From: Pseudomonas sp. DTU12.3
Lineage (GTDB): Bacteria; Pseudomonadota; Gammaproteobacteria; Pseudomonadales; Pseudomonadaceae
DNA length: 64,000 bases
Direction of reading: 5' to 3'
Assembly: GCF_004124275.1 (NCBI RefSeq)
Contig: NZ_CP027218.1
Span: forward strand, 5,854,501 to 5,918,500
Part shown: one piece after another, positions 53,229-62,900 of the stretch
Position numbering within the stretch: position 1 is the first letter of the stretch
How the letters are laid out: the number at the start of each line of letters is the position of its first letter
Program-made: the position numbers and the translations under genes
Notes under the pieces: model-generated
Databases searched by the model: none
What the model was told of the DNA's origin: nothing
The model's input: only the letters and a program-made list of their open reading frames with translations

Positions 53229-54116
53229 ATGCGCCGCCTGCTCACCGGCTGTTTCGTTACCCTGCTGCTGTTGCTCAACACCCTGATCCTGATCGGGCCG
53301 TTGCTGGTGTTTGCCCTGCTCAAACTGGTCGCCCCGGGCCGCTGGCGCGACTATGCGTCGTCGGCGGTGATGTGGATCGCCGAGACCTGGGCCGAGATCG
53401 ACAAGCTGATTTTCCGCCTGTGCATCCCCACTCAGTGGGACATTCGCGGTGGCGAGGATCTGCGCGGTGACACCTCGTATCTGGTGGTCAGCAACCACCA
53501 ATCGTGGGTCGACATCCCGGCACTGATCCAGACGCTGAACCGGCGCACGCCGTTCTTCAAATTCTTCCTCAAGAAAGAACTGATCTGGGTACCGTTTCTG
53601 GGGCTGGCGTGGTGGGCGCTGGATTACCCGTTCATGAAGCGCTACACCAAGGCCTTTCTGGCGAAGAACCCCGAGCTGGCGGGCAAGGATCTGGAGATCA
53701 CGAAACAGGCCTGCGAGCTGTTCAAGCGACAGCCGGTGACCGTGGTGAATTATCTGGAAGGCACGCGCTACACGGCGGCGAAAAGCGCCGAGCAACAATC
53801 ACCGTTCAACCACTTGCTCAAGCCCAAGGCTGGCGGCGTGGCGTTTGTCTTGGCGGCGATGGGTGAACAGCTGGATGCGATTCTCGATGTCACGGTGGTT
53901 TATCCACAAGAGAAAATTCCAGGCTTCTGGGATTTGATCAGCGGCGCCGTGCCGCGCGTGATCATCGACATCCAGACCCGCGAACTCGATCCGGCGCTGT
54001 GGCAGGGCGATTACGAGAACGATCCGGCGTTTCGCCAGACGGTCCAGAACTGGGTCAACCAGCTCTGGAACGACAAGGATCGACGCATCGCCGAACTGCG
54101 CAGCGAGCGGCGCTGA
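53229..54116 (+). CDS. PlsC-like acyltransferase (YihG family)
   Basis: This 295-aa membrane acyltransferase has an N-terminal TM helix (about 5-35). The HX4D motif is His90-Q-S-W-V-Asp... in NHQSWVD, and the second block VNYLEGTRYT matches the 1-acylglycerol-3-phosphate acyltransferase family. YihG-type enzymes acylate lysophosphatidate or related lipids. ATG 53229 fits the family; the frame is open into the REPIN upstream. Its stop is 1 nt from the convergent DUF2780 gene. Confidence 0.87.
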   Translation: MRRLLTGCFVTLLLLLNTLILIGPLLVFALLKLVAPGRWRDYASSAVMWIAETWAEIDKLIFRLCIPTQWDIRGGEDLRGDTSYLVVSNHQSWVDIPALIQTLNRRTPFFKFFLKKELIWVPFLGLAWWALDYPFMKRYTKAFLAKNPELAGKDLEITKQACELFKRQPVTVVNYLEGTRYTAAKSAEQQSPFNHLLKPKAGGVAFVLAAMGEQLDAILDVTVVYPQEKIPGFWDLISGAVPRVIIDIQTRELDPALWQGDYENDPAFRQTVQNWVNQLWNDKDRRIAELRSERR

Positions 54117-54117
54117 A

Positions 54118-54675
54118 TCAGCTACCGGTGCCGGCGCCCCAGATGCTGCCAAGGCTTTGCAGCAGCGGGCCGCCGACGCCTTGGTCACCCAGATACTTGA
54201 GCAACACCGGGGCAAACTGGCCGACCATGCCGCTGTCCATGCCCAACGCGCCGAAGGCGTTGTTCAGGTCACTGGTGTTCTTGACGTTGCCCAGTGCGTT
54301 TTCCAGACCGGCCGACTTGCCCGACGAACCCAACAACCCGCTCAACGCTGCCAGGTTGCCGCTACCACCCGACAGCTTGTCGATGCCCGGCACTTCTTTG
54401 GCCAACTGCGAATAATCGGTGCTGCTCAACTGGTTCTTGGCCAGGCCAAGCATTGCACTGGTGCCGCCGACGGCTTGCTGAGGGGTAACACCCAGACCGG
54501 TGACCGCTTGCAGCAGGCCAGCGGTTTCCGAGGTCGGTGCCGCAGCAGTGGCCGCGTTGCCGCCCTGCATGCTTGAAGCTGCCTTGGTCACATCGTCCAG
54601 GCTGAAACCGGCAAACACCGGGCTGGCCGCAAGGGTCATCAGCGAAGCCATGGCAATACCGCGTGAAATCTTCAT
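54118..54675 (-). CDS. DUF2780 exported protein
   Basis: This 185-aa protein has a signal peptide (MKISRGIAMASLMTLAASPVFA) and a helical, Gly/Ala/Ser-rich body that fits DUF2780 (VcgC/VcgE-type). No function is known. The order of GxxP and SxLLGSSG-like repeats suggests helical packing. AGGATGT lies just before the start. It is divergent from the ECF sigma gene. Confidence 0.8.
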   Translation of the reverse strand: MKISRGIAMASLMTLAASPVFAGFSLDDVTKAASSMQGGNAATAAAPTSETAGLLQAVTGLGVTPQQAVGGTSAMLGLAKNQLSSTDYSQLAKEVPGIDKLSGGSGNLAALSGLLGSSGKSAGLENALGNVKNTSDLNNAFGALGMDSGMVGQFAPVLLKYLGDQGVGGPLLQSLGSIWGAGTGS

Positions 54676-54823
54676 TCAGACATCCTCTTGCGCTGTGAAA
54701 ACCGTCCGTCGATGGACGATAAAACTGCCGGTTTGACCGGGGACTCACGGGCATGTTCCTCGCCTGCGCATCCATTTTCATCATACCCACGTATATGAAT
54801 CGTGAAACCCTGGAATTGCCGCG

Positions 54824-55459
54824 ATGAATGGCACAACCGCTATCGCTGAACTAGCCTGTGAACAGCCCGAGCTGCGCCCTTATCGCCCGACATTTGCCTG
54901 GAGAGTCGCTATTTCCACCGCCGACACCGATCAGTTGCGACAGCTGTTGGCCCAGTGTTCACTGGGTGACCGTCGCGCCTTCGAAACCCTCTACCGCAGC
55001 GTCGGCCCGCGCCTGCATGGCGTGGCCCTGCGTTTCATGGGCCGCGCGGATCTGGCTGAAGAAGTGTTGCAGGAAGCCTTCGTGCGCATCTGGAACAACG
55101 CCTCGCGCTATCAAGCGCACTTGTCGGCGCCGCTGACCTGGATGATCAACATCACCCGCAATCAAGCCATCGACCAGTTGCGCAAACAGCGCGAGCGCCC
55201 GCTGACCGATCTGGAACAGGACGCGCTGCCGGACGCCAGTCCTTCGGCTCACGAACAACTGGACAGCGCCCGTGAGGCTCATGCGTTGAACCGTTGCCTG
55301 GAAACGCTTGAAAGCATGCAGCGCCAGTCGATCACTGTGGCCTACTTTCAGGGATTGTCGTGTACAGAACTCGCCGAACACCTGGCCACGCCACTGGGAA
55401 CGGTGAAATCGTGGATCCGCCGTGGCATGGAACGTCTGCGCCGGTGCCTTGAATCATGA
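54824..55459 (+). CDS. ECF RNA polymerase sigma factor
   Basis: This 211-aa ECF sigma of the RpoE/SigK type has region 2 (AFETLYRSVGPRLHGVALRF, EEVLQEAFVRIWNNASRY) and region 4 (QRQSITVAYFQGLSCTELAE, GTVKSWIRRGMERLR). About 25 residues precede region 2, so the true start may be a little later, but no better codon is seen. It is coupled by ATGA to its anti-sigma gene. The regulon and the signal are unknown. Confidence 0.9.
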   Translation: MNGTTAIAELACEQPELRPYRPTFAWRVAISTADTDQLRQLLAQCSLGDRRAFETLYRSVGPRLHGVALRFMGRADLAEEVLQEAFVRIWNNASRYQAHLSAPLTWMINITRNQAIDQLRKQRERPLTDLEQDALPDASPSAHEQLDSAREAHALNRCLETLESMQRQSITVAYFQGLSCTELAEHLATPLGTVKSWIRRGMERLRRCLES

Positions 55460-56130
55460 ACTACCAGACCCCCGCCCTGCGCCGCGCCCTCGCCGCCGAT
55501 TACGCCATCGGCCTGATGCCTGCGCCTGCACGTCGACGTTTTGAACAATTGCTGCTGGATGACGCTGCGTTGCGTGCCGAACTGGCGCAGTGGCAGGAAG
55601 CGCTGGTCAGCCTCACCGAGTCCTTGCCGGAACATCCGGTGCCGGACCGCGTGTGGAACGGCATCACCGCGCGCATCGAACCGCAAGTACTGCATGTCCC
55701 CGAGAAACGTCCGTTCTGGAATTGGCTACGACTCACGGCGGCAGCTTGCTCGATTGTCGCGCTGGTGTTCCTCGGTTCGCTGTACAACCGCGACGACACC
55801 CGCTACAGCGCCACCCTGCTGACCGCCGATGCGCAACCGGCACTGAAGGTCGAGGCCCATGCCGAGTACTTGCAAGTCGAGCCGCTGACACTGGCCGCCG
55901 TCGCGCCTGATCGCAGTCTGGAACTGTGGGCAATTCCCGCCGACGGCAAACCGATCTCGCTGGGTGTGATCCCGGCGGGTGGCAAGGGCAAGGTCGAGTT
56001 GAGCGAGGCGCAGAAAGCCTTGATCGGGAAGCCGATTGCTTTGGCGGTAAGTCTGGAGCCGAAGGGCGGTTCGCCGACCGGGCAGCCGACGGGGCCGGTG
56101 CTGTATCAGGGGGCGTTGGCGGCTCTCTGA
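55456..56130 (+). CDS. RskA-like anti-sigma factor
   Basis: This 224-aa protein has an N-terminal sigma-binding region (LRRALAADYAIGLMPAPARRRFEQLL), one TM helix (about 93-112, WLRLTAAACSIVALVFLGSL) and a periplasmic RskA domain (LELWAIPADGKPISLGVIPAGGKG). It should keep the preceding sigma inactive until proteolysis or redox change. The two overlap by 4 nt. Confidence 0.9.
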   Translation: MNYQTPALRRALAADYAIGLMPAPARRRFEQLLLDDAALRAELAQWQEALVSLTESLPEHPVPDRVWNGITARIEPQVLHVPEKRPFWNWLRLTAAACSIVALVFLGSLYNRDDTRYSATLLTADAQPALKVEAHAEYLQVEPLTLAAVAPDRSLELWAIPADGKPISLGVIPAGGKGKVELSEAQKALIGKPIALAVSLEPKGGSPTGQPTGPVLYQGALAAL

Positions 56131-56141
56131 TTGCATAAAGT

Positions 56142-56210
56142 CAAAAGATCGCAGCCTTCGGCAGCTCCTACCGGGATCGATGTAGGAGCTGCCGAAGGCT
56201 GCGATCTTTT
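56142..56210. repeat. Family-2 repeat, GATC ends outward
   Basis: CAAAAGATCGCAGCCTTCGG...CTCCTAC and its complement around CGGGATCGAT. The core is CCGAAGGC in both arms. Confidence 0.9.
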
Positions 56211-56263
56211 AGGCCCTTTAGTTGCACGCCATGTGAATCGATATTTCAAAACGAACTATAAAC

Positions 56264-56279
56264 CTGTCAGATCTGACAG
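56264..56279. promoter_or_regulatory. Perfect 16-bp palindrome CTGTCAGATCTGACAG
   Basis: It lies 60-75 bp upstream of the small secreted-protein gene. It fits the outer LexA frame CTGT-N8-ACAG, but its centre is not the usual AT alternation, so a different regulator is equally likely. Confidence 0.5.
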
Positions 56280-56338
56280 TAGGCGACAACCATCATCCAC
56301 GCGAGTATTGCGGCTCCCATTTATGTAACGGAGTACAA

Positions 56339-56653
56339 ATGATGAAGCTGAAAGTTATCACGGGTGTCCTGATGAGTCTGGCCATGATGAGTACCGCCTA
56401 TGCCGCTACTTGCCCGACAGTCTCGGTGAGCCAATCTCAAGACGCCGAAGATCTCACCTTCACTTCCGCACGCCTTAAAGACAAAGACACACCCAAATCG
56501 GTGGTTATTTGCCGGTATGAAGGCAAGGGCGATCGCGGCGCCTCGATCAGTTATCGAAACGAGACCCCGGTTAAAGCCACCGGGAGCAACTGGAAAGGTG
56601 ATGACTGTGCTACTGCTGACGGTGACGCCAGCAAATGCTCGTTCAAAGAATAA
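56339..56653 (+). CDS. Small secreted protein of unknown function
   Basis: This 104-aa protein has a signal peptide (MMKLKVITGVLMSLAMMSTA, cut near AYAA). The mature ~80-residue domain has four Cys (ATCPTVS, VVICRYEG, GDDCATADG, SKCSFKE), probably two disulfides. It looks like a small beta domain similar to DUF3757-type proteins, but I am not sure. GGAG lies 5 nt before ATG 56339. The strong dyad upstream and its own terminator make it a single-gene unit. Confidence 0.8.
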   Translation: MMKLKVITGVLMSLAMMSTAYAATCPTVSVSQSQDAEDLTFTSARLKDKDTPKSVVICRYEGKGDRGASISYRNETPVKATGSNWKGDDCATADGDASKCSFKE

Positions 56654-56663
56654 AAACCAACGT

Positions 56664-56696
56664 AAAAAAAGGGCAACCCGACAGGTTGCCCTTTTT
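56664..56696. terminator. Bidirectional terminator
   Basis: AAAAAGGGCAACC-CGACA-GGTTGCCCTTTTT has A and T runs on both sides. It serves the secreted-protein gene (+) and fdhA (-). Confidence 0.93.
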
Positions 56697-56710
56697 CATG
56701 GGAGCGAAAC

Positions 56711-57910
56711 TTACGCCGCACTAAACAATTTGTGCGGATCGATCACAAACTTCTTCGGCACGCCCGCATCGAACTCGCCGTACCCTTCCGGCGCCTGATC
56801 GAGGCTGATCACCTGCACGCCCACCACTTCGGCAATGTTGATGCGATCCCACATGATCGCCTGCATCAGTTGGCGGTTGTACTTCATCACTGGGGTCTGG
56901 CCGGTGTGGAAGCTGTGCGACTTGGCCCAGCCCAGACCGAAGCGAATGCTCAGGCTGCCCATTTTCGCGGCAGCGTCCACGGCACCCGGATCTTCGGTGA
57001 CGTACAGACCTGGAATACCGATCTTGCCGGCAACACGCACCACGCCCATCAACGAGTTGAGTACTGTGGCCGGTGCTTCCGATTTGGCACCGTCATGGCC
57101 GTGGCCTCGGGCTTCGAAACCGACGCAGTCCACCGCGCAATCCACTTCTGGCTCGCCCAACAGCGCGGCGATCTGTTCGTGCAGCGGTGCATCTTTCGAC
57201 AGATCGACGATTTCAAAACCCTGGGCCTTGGCGTGGGCCAGGCGGATGGTGTTGACGTCGCCGATGATCACCACCGCCGCGCCGAGCAGACGCGCGGAAG
57301 CGGCAGCGGCCAGACCGACCGGGCCGGCGCCGGCAATGTACACGGTGCTGCCCGGGCCGACGCCCGCTGTCACGGCGCCGTGGTAACCGGTCGGGAGGAT
57401 GTCGGAGAGGCAAGTCAGGTCGCGGATTTTCTCCATGGCCTTGTCGCGATCCGGCAGCTTCAGCAGGTTGAAGTCGGCGTACGGCACCAGCACGTATTCG
57501 GCCTGGCCACCGGTCCAGTCGCCCATGTCGACGTAGCCGTAAGCGCCGCCGGCACGGGCCGGGTTGACGGTCAGGCAGACGCCGGTGTGTTGCTCTTTGC
57601 AGGAACGGCAGCGCCCGCATGCAACGTTGAACGGTACGGAAACCAAATCACCGATTTTCAGGTTTTCGACGTCGGAGCCTTTTTCGATCACCTCGCCGGT
57701 GATTTCGTGGCCCAGCACCAGACCGGTCTGCGCCGTGGTACGGCCGCGCACCATGTGTTGGTCGGAGCCGCAGATGTTGGTGGAAACCACTTTGAGAATG
57801 ACCCCGTGCTCGATCTTGCGACCGCGCGGGTCCTGCATTTTCGGATAGTCGATTTTCTGTACTTCGACCTTGCCAGCGCCGAGATACACCACACCACGAT
57901 TGCCAGACAT
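56711..57910 (-). CDS. fdhA: Glutathione-independent formaldehyde dehydrogenase
   Basis: FdhA is a zinc- and NAD-dependent enzyme oxidising formaldehyde to formate; in this family NAD stays bound. Catalytic zinc ligands include Cys47 (NICGSD) and His68 (LGHE). The structural zinc cysteines are at 98, 101, 104 and 112. The Rossmann motif is GAGPVGLAAAAS. Its 399 aa matches the P. putida enzyme. It is last in soxBDAG-purU-fdhA, where sarcosine demethylation releases formaldehyde. GAGGTGAA is the ribosome-binding site. Confidence 0.96.
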   Translation of the reverse strand: MSGNRGVVYLGAGKVEVQKIDYPKMQDPRGRKIEHGVILKVVSTNICGSDQHMVRGRTTAQTGLVLGHEITGEVIEKGSDVENLKIGDLVSVPFNVACGRCRSCKEQHTGVCLTVNPARAGGAYGYVDMGDWTGGQAEYVLVPYADFNLLKLPDRDKAMEKIRDLTCLSDILPTGYHGAVTAGVGPGSTVYIAGAGPVGLAAAASARLLGAAVVIIGDVNTIRLAHAKAQGFEIVDLSKDAPLHEQIAALLGEPEVDCAVDCVGFEARGHGHDGAKSEAPATVLNSLMGVVRVAGKIGIPGLYVTEDPGAVDAAAKMGSLSIRFGLGWAKSHSFHTGQTPVMKYNRQLMQAIMWDRINIAEVVGVQVISLDQAPEGYGEFDAGVPKKFVIDPHKLFSAA

Positions 57911-57981
57911 GCTTTCACCTCGCTGTTGTTTTTATGGAACCGCGTTGCCCAGGCAGGCAGCGCGTTAAATGCTCGGTAAAT

Positions 57982-58057
57982 CAAAAGATCGCAGCCTTCG
58001 GCAGCTCCTACATGAATCGCATCCCCCTGTAGGAGCTGCCAAAGGCTGCGATCTTTT
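57982..58057. repeat. Family-2 repeat, GATC ends outward
   Basis: Arms around CATGAATCGCATCCCCC; the two arms differ at one position (CCGAAGGC against CCAAAGGC), giving a single G-T-type mismatch. It lies between purU and fdhA. Confidence 0.88.
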
Positions 58058-58063
58058 AGCGAT

Positions 58064-58921
58064 CTAGAGAACGACGGTGCGATTGGCGTTCAGGAACACG
58101 CGCCGCTCAATGTGATAACCCACGGCCCGCGCCAGTGTCAGGCCTTCAATATCGCGCCCCTTGGCAATCAAATCCTCAGGGTAATGACTGTGATCCACCG
58201 CCTCGACGCCTTGGGCAATGATCGGCCCTTCATCGAGGTCGTTATTGATGTAATGCGCCGTCGCGCCGACCAGTTTCACGCCCTTGTTATAAGCCTGGTG
58301 ATACGGCTTGGCGCCCTTGAAACCCGGCAGCAACGAGTGATGAATGTTGATCGCCTTGCCATCGAGCTTGCGGCACAGCTCCGGCGACAGCACCTGCATG
58401 TAGCGGGCGAGAATCACCAGTTCGGCCCCGGACTCTTCGATCACCTGCCACACCTGACGCTCCTGCGACGGCTTGTCGTTGGGGTCGAGGGGGAAATGGT
58501 AGTAGGGAATCTGGTGCCAGTCGGCCAGCGGCTTGAGGTCAGGATGGTTGGAAACTACCGCCGCGACGTCCATCGACAATTGGCCGATGCGCTGGCGGTA
58601 GAGCAAGTCGTTGAGGCAGTGATCGGCCTTGGAGACCATGATCACCACTTTTGGCCGGTAGTTCGGCGCCGTCAGTTCGAAGATCATGCCGAAGGCCTGG
58701 CCACGTTCGGCCAAGCCGGCGCGGAAGGATTGTTCGTCGAAACCGTCAGGCTGACGGAATTCCACGCGGATGAAAAAACGCCCGGAGAGGCGGTCATCGA
58801 ACGAATGGTGCTCGGTGACGTAGCAACCCTGCTCGAACAGAAAACGCGTCACCGCGTCCACGGTGCCGAGGACGCTGGGGCAGTCGGCGGTCAGAATCCA
58901 TGTGTCTGGGGCGCGGCTCAT
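58064..58921 (-). CDS. purU: Formyltetrahydrofolate deformylase
   Basis: PurU hydrolyses 10-formyl-THF to THF and formate, recycling THF loaded by sarcosine oxidase. An N-terminal ACT domain (ILTADCPSVLGTVDAVTRF) is followed by the formyltransferase-like domain with NIHHSLLPGFKGAKPYHQ. It has 285 aa from MSRAPDTWILTAD, with AGGAG about 10 nt upstream. The frame remains open for 48 codons further upstream into a repeat, but those are not conserved. Confidence 0.95.
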   Translation of the reverse strand: MSRAPDTWILTADCPSVLGTVDAVTRFLFEQGCYVTEHHSFDDRLSGRFFIRVEFRQPDGFDEQSFRAGLAERGQAFGMIFELTAPNYRPKVVIMVSKADHCLNDLLYRQRIGQLSMDVAAVVSNHPDLKPLADWHQIPYYHFPLDPNDKPSQERQVWQVIEESGAELVILARYMQVLSPELCRKLDGKAINIHHSLLPGFKGAKPYHQAYNKGVKLVGATAHYINNDLDEGPIIAQGVEAVDHSHYPEDLIAKGRDIEGLTLARAVGYHIERRVFLNANRTVVL

Positions 58922-58961
58922 GGTGCGGTGACTCCTGTTCTTGTGCGGGGTGTCAGGTTTT

Positions 58962-59121
58962 TCCCTCACCCTAGCCCTCTCCCAGAGGGAGAGGGGACTG
59001 ACCGAGGTGTTGTTTCGAGCTACGCCGACCTGAAATATCGCGGCGAACTCAGGCTCGAAAACCACACAAACCTGCTCCCTTTCCCCCTCTCCCCCTAGGG
59101 GAGAGGGCTGGGGTGAGGGGG
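58962..59121. repeat. Family-4 MITE-like repeat
   Basis: Inverted ends CCCTCACCCTAGCCCTCTCC and GGAGAGGGCTGGGGTGAGGG; read on the minus strand its inside (CTGAGTTCG, AGGTCGGCGTAGCTC) matches the copy at 38268. Confidence 0.88.
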
Positions 59122-59135
59122 TAGCTTTTGATCTT

Positions 59136-59768
59136 TCAGGCCTGAACGCTCAACCCGTACTCAGCCGAAGCATCCTGCAACCACAACCACCAGTAATCCG
59201 AGAAGCTGCGGCGAATCAGCAGTTCCCAAGTGTCTTCCGCCGTATGCCGAATCATCAGCTGCGACTTGGCGAACACCGTGCCGACCGCTTTACCCACCGG
59301 AAAACTGTTCGGGTGCACGTCATAGCTGGTCGATTTCATCAGCACCTGACGCACATTCGGCCCGCTCAGTTCGAGCACTTGCTGGCCGCCACTGACGTTA
59401 ACGATCGCAAAGTGCAGATCGCCCAGGGCTTCACGCAGTTTCTGTTCAGCAGCGAATTCTTCACCGCTTGGCACGATCAGCAGCCACTCGTCCGGGCCCA
59501 TCCATTGCAGGCTGGTTTCGCCTTTGACGATGACGCTGAGGGCGCCGGGCAGTTCGATGCCCAAGGCCTTGTGCACACCGGCGGCGAACGCTGCATCGTG
59601 GCCGTCGCCACGAATGGTCAGATGGCCGAGAAGTTTCTTTTCACGCACGATCACGCCGGCGTTCTTGCGCCCCTTGCCGACCAGGCTGGCGAGGTCGGCA
59701 TGCTGCAGCGACGACTCGGCCTTGGCGCCGGTGGTCGGGCGTTGTTGGTAAATATTGGCTGTGGTCAT
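59136..59768 (-). CDS. soxG: Sarcosine oxidase gamma subunit
   Basis: SoxG is the 210-aa gamma subunit of heterotetrameric sarcosine oxidase. It resembles a GcvT-like fragment (GPDEWLLIVPSGEE, VSGGQQVLELSGPNVRQVLM). The start is MTTANIYQQRP (59768); longer readings run into a REPIN. It lies 143 bp after soxA. Confidence 0.95.
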   Translation of the reverse strand: MTTANIYQQRPTTGAKAESSLQHADLASLVGKGRKNAGVIVREKKLLGHLTIRGDGHDAAFAAGVHKALGIELPGALSVIVKGETSLQWMGPDEWLLIVPSGEEFAAEQKLREALGDLHFAIVNVSGGQQVLELSGPNVRQVLMKSTSYDVHPNSFPVGKAVGTVFAKSQLMIRHTAEDTWELLIRRSFSDYWWLWLQDASAEYGLSVQA

Positions 59769-59818
59769 AAAGCACCTTCCTGAATTCTTTTGGTTCCTGC
59801 GGTGGCTGATCTGCCGCT

Positions 59819-59883
59819 TTCGCGAGCAGGCTCGCTCCCACAGGGGAACGCGGTCGAATGTGGGAGCGAGCCTGCTCGCGAAT
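59819..59883. repeat. REPIN between soxA and soxG
   Basis: Family-1 arms of the CAGGCTCG variant around CAGGGGAACGCGGTCGAA, inside the sox transcript. Confidence 0.9.
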
Positions 59884-59911
59884 AGCCGCCCGCCCACAGT
59901 TCTTGAGGCCG

Positions 59912-62900
59912 TCAGATGTTCTGGCGATCACCCTTCGGATCGAAGAACACCGAAGAAACAATCTCCGCCTCGATCACGCTGCCATCCGCCAGCGGTGCAA
60001 ACACCCGCTCACCGAGGCGCTTCAGACCGCCCTTGACCACACCCATGGCAAACGAATAACCGAGGGAGTTGTGCGCGTAGCTGGAGGTCACGTGGCCGAC
60101 CATGGTCATCGGGATCGCCTGCTTGGTGTTGAACACCAACTGCGCACCTTCCGGCAGCCACACGTTCGGATCGATCGGCTTCAAGCCGACCAACTGCTTA
60201 CGCTGATCCTTCACGCAGTCTTCACGGTTCATCCCACGCTGGCCGATCCACGAGAACGGTTTGGTGCGACCGACGCACCAGCCCATGTTCAAGTCGTCCG
60301 GGGTCATCGAACCGTCAGTGTCCTGACCGACAATGATGAAACCCTTCTCGGCGCGCAGGACGTGCATGGTTTCAGTGCCGTACGGGGTCAGGTTGTACTG
60401 CTTGCCGGCCTCGACGATTTTCTCCAGCACGCCCATCGCATAGTCGGCCTGCACGTTGACTTCGTACGACAGCTCACCGGTAAACGAGATGCGGAACACC
60501 CGCGCCGGCACACCGCCGACCAGACCTTCTTTCCAGGTCATGAACGGGAAGGCTTCGTTGCTCAGATCAATGTCGGTCACGGCGCTGAGCAGCTTGCGGC
60601 TGTTCGGGCCGGACAGGGTCATGGTCGCCCAGTGGTCGGTGACGGAAGTGAAGTAAACCTTCATGTCCGGCCATTCGGTCTGGTGATACAGCTCCAGCCA
60701 TTGCAGCACGCGCGCCGCGCCGCCAGTGGTGGTAGTCATGACGAAATGGTTGTCGGCCAGACACGCCGTGACACCGTCGTCGAAGACCATGCCGTCTTCT
60801 TTGCACATCAAACCGTAGCGGGCCTTGCCCACATCGAGTTTGGTCCAGGCGTTGGTGTACACGCGGTTGAGGAACTCGCGGGCATCCGGGCCTTGAATGT
60901 CAATCTTGCCAAGGGTCGAGGCGTCGAGCAGGCCAACGCTGTCGCGCACGGCTTTGCATTCGCGCTTCACGGCGGCGTGCAGGTCTTCGCCGTTTTTCGG
61001 GAAGTACCATGGACGCTTCCACTGACCGACGTCTTCAAACTCGGCGCCGTTCTTCACGTGCCAGGCATGCAGCGCGGTGTGACGCACCGGCTCGAAGATG
61101 TGCCCACAGTGACGACCGGCCACGGCGCCGAAAGTCACCGGCGTGTAGTTCGGGCGGAACATCGTGGTGCCCATCTGCGGGATGGTCACGTTCAGCGAGC
61201 GGGCCGCGATGGCCAGACCGTTGACGTTGCCGAGCTTGCCCTGATCGGTGCCGAAGCCCAGCGCGGTGTAGCGTTTGACGTGCTCGACCGACTCGAAACC
61301 TTCGCGGGTCGCCAACTCGATCGCTGCAGCGGTCACGTCGTTTTGCAGGTCGACGAATTGCTTCGGCGCCCGTGCGGTGTTCTTTTCATGCGGCACCTGA
61401 AACAACGCCAGCGTCGGTTCTTCGTGACGGCTCAGGGCTTTCGGCAGCACGCCTTCAACAGTCTGGAAACCGGCTTCAGCGGCAGCACGTACGCCGCCTT
61501 CAAAACCGTCAGCGAGCGAATCGCCGAGACCGTATACGCCGTTGATGCCACCGACGCACACACGTTTCTGCGGGGCTTCGCCCGGTACGAAACCGAGGAT
61601 GTCTTCACGCCAGGTCGGCTTGCCACCGAGGTGCGAAGCCAAGTGAACAACCGGGCTGTAACCGCCGGAACTGGCGATCACATCGCAGTCGAGCCATTCG
61701 CCCGGGCTGGTCACGGCGTGCGCTTTGACATCAATCGCGGCAACGCGGGCAGCGGTCACACGCTTGCTGCCACGGGCTTCGATCACGGCGCTGCCAGTCA
61801 GAATGCGGATGCCTTTGGCACGCGCCTCTTCCACCAGCGCACCGCGTGGGTTGCTGCGCGCATCGGCGATGGCCACCACTTGCAGACTGGCGTCGAGCCA
61901 ATCAAGCGCCACACGATAGGCGTGATCGTTGTTGGTGCTGAGGACCAGCTTCTTGCCCGGCGCTACGCCATAGCGGCGCACGTAAGTCGACACCGCTCCG
62001 GCCAGCATGTTGCCCGGCACGTCGTTGTTGCCGTAGACCAGCGGACGCTCGCAAGCACCGGTCGCCAGCACCACTCGCTTGGCGCGGACACGGTGAATAC
62101 GCTGACGCACCTGACCAATCGGCGCACGGTCACCGAGGTGATCGGTAAGGCGTTCGTGAATGGTCAGGAAGTTGTGGTCGTGGTAACCGTTGACCGTGGC
62201 GCGCGGCAACAGCAGCACGTCCGGGGTGTTCTTCAGTTCGGTGATGACACTGGCGACCCAGTCCATCGCCGGTTTGCCGTCGAGGCTTTCGCGCGAGTCG
62301 AGCAGGCTGCCGCCGAACTCTTCCTGCTCGTCCGCCAGAATCACCCGGGCCCCGCTGCGCGCAGCAGCCAGAGCAGCGGCGAGACCGGCAGGGCCAGCAC
62401 CGACGATCAGCACGTCGCAATGCTGGTTCATGTAGTCGTAAGTGTCCGGATCGACTTCGGTCGGCGAACGGCCCAGACCGGCAGCCTTGCGAATGTACTT
62501 CTCGTAGGTCATCCAGAACGACTGCGGATACATGAAGGTTTTGTAGTAGAAACCCGGCGGCATCAGCTTGCCGCCGACCTTGCCGAGAATGCCCATCATG
62601 TCGTTGTTGACGCTCGGCCAGCCGTTGGTGCTGGTCGCAACCAAACCTTGATACAGCGCCTGTTGCGTGGCGCGCACGTTGGGGATTTGCGTGGCTTCGG
62701 TAGCACCGATCTGGAGCACTGCGTTCGGCTCTTCGGCACCGGCGGCGAAGATCCCGCGAGGACGCGAATATTTGAAGCTGCGGCCAATGATGTCGACGCC
62801 GTTGGCGATCAGCGCGGCGGCCAGCGAGTCACCCTCGAAGCCTTTGTAGCTCTGACCGTTGAAGGTGAAGCTCAGCACTTTGTTGCGGTCGATCCGTCCA

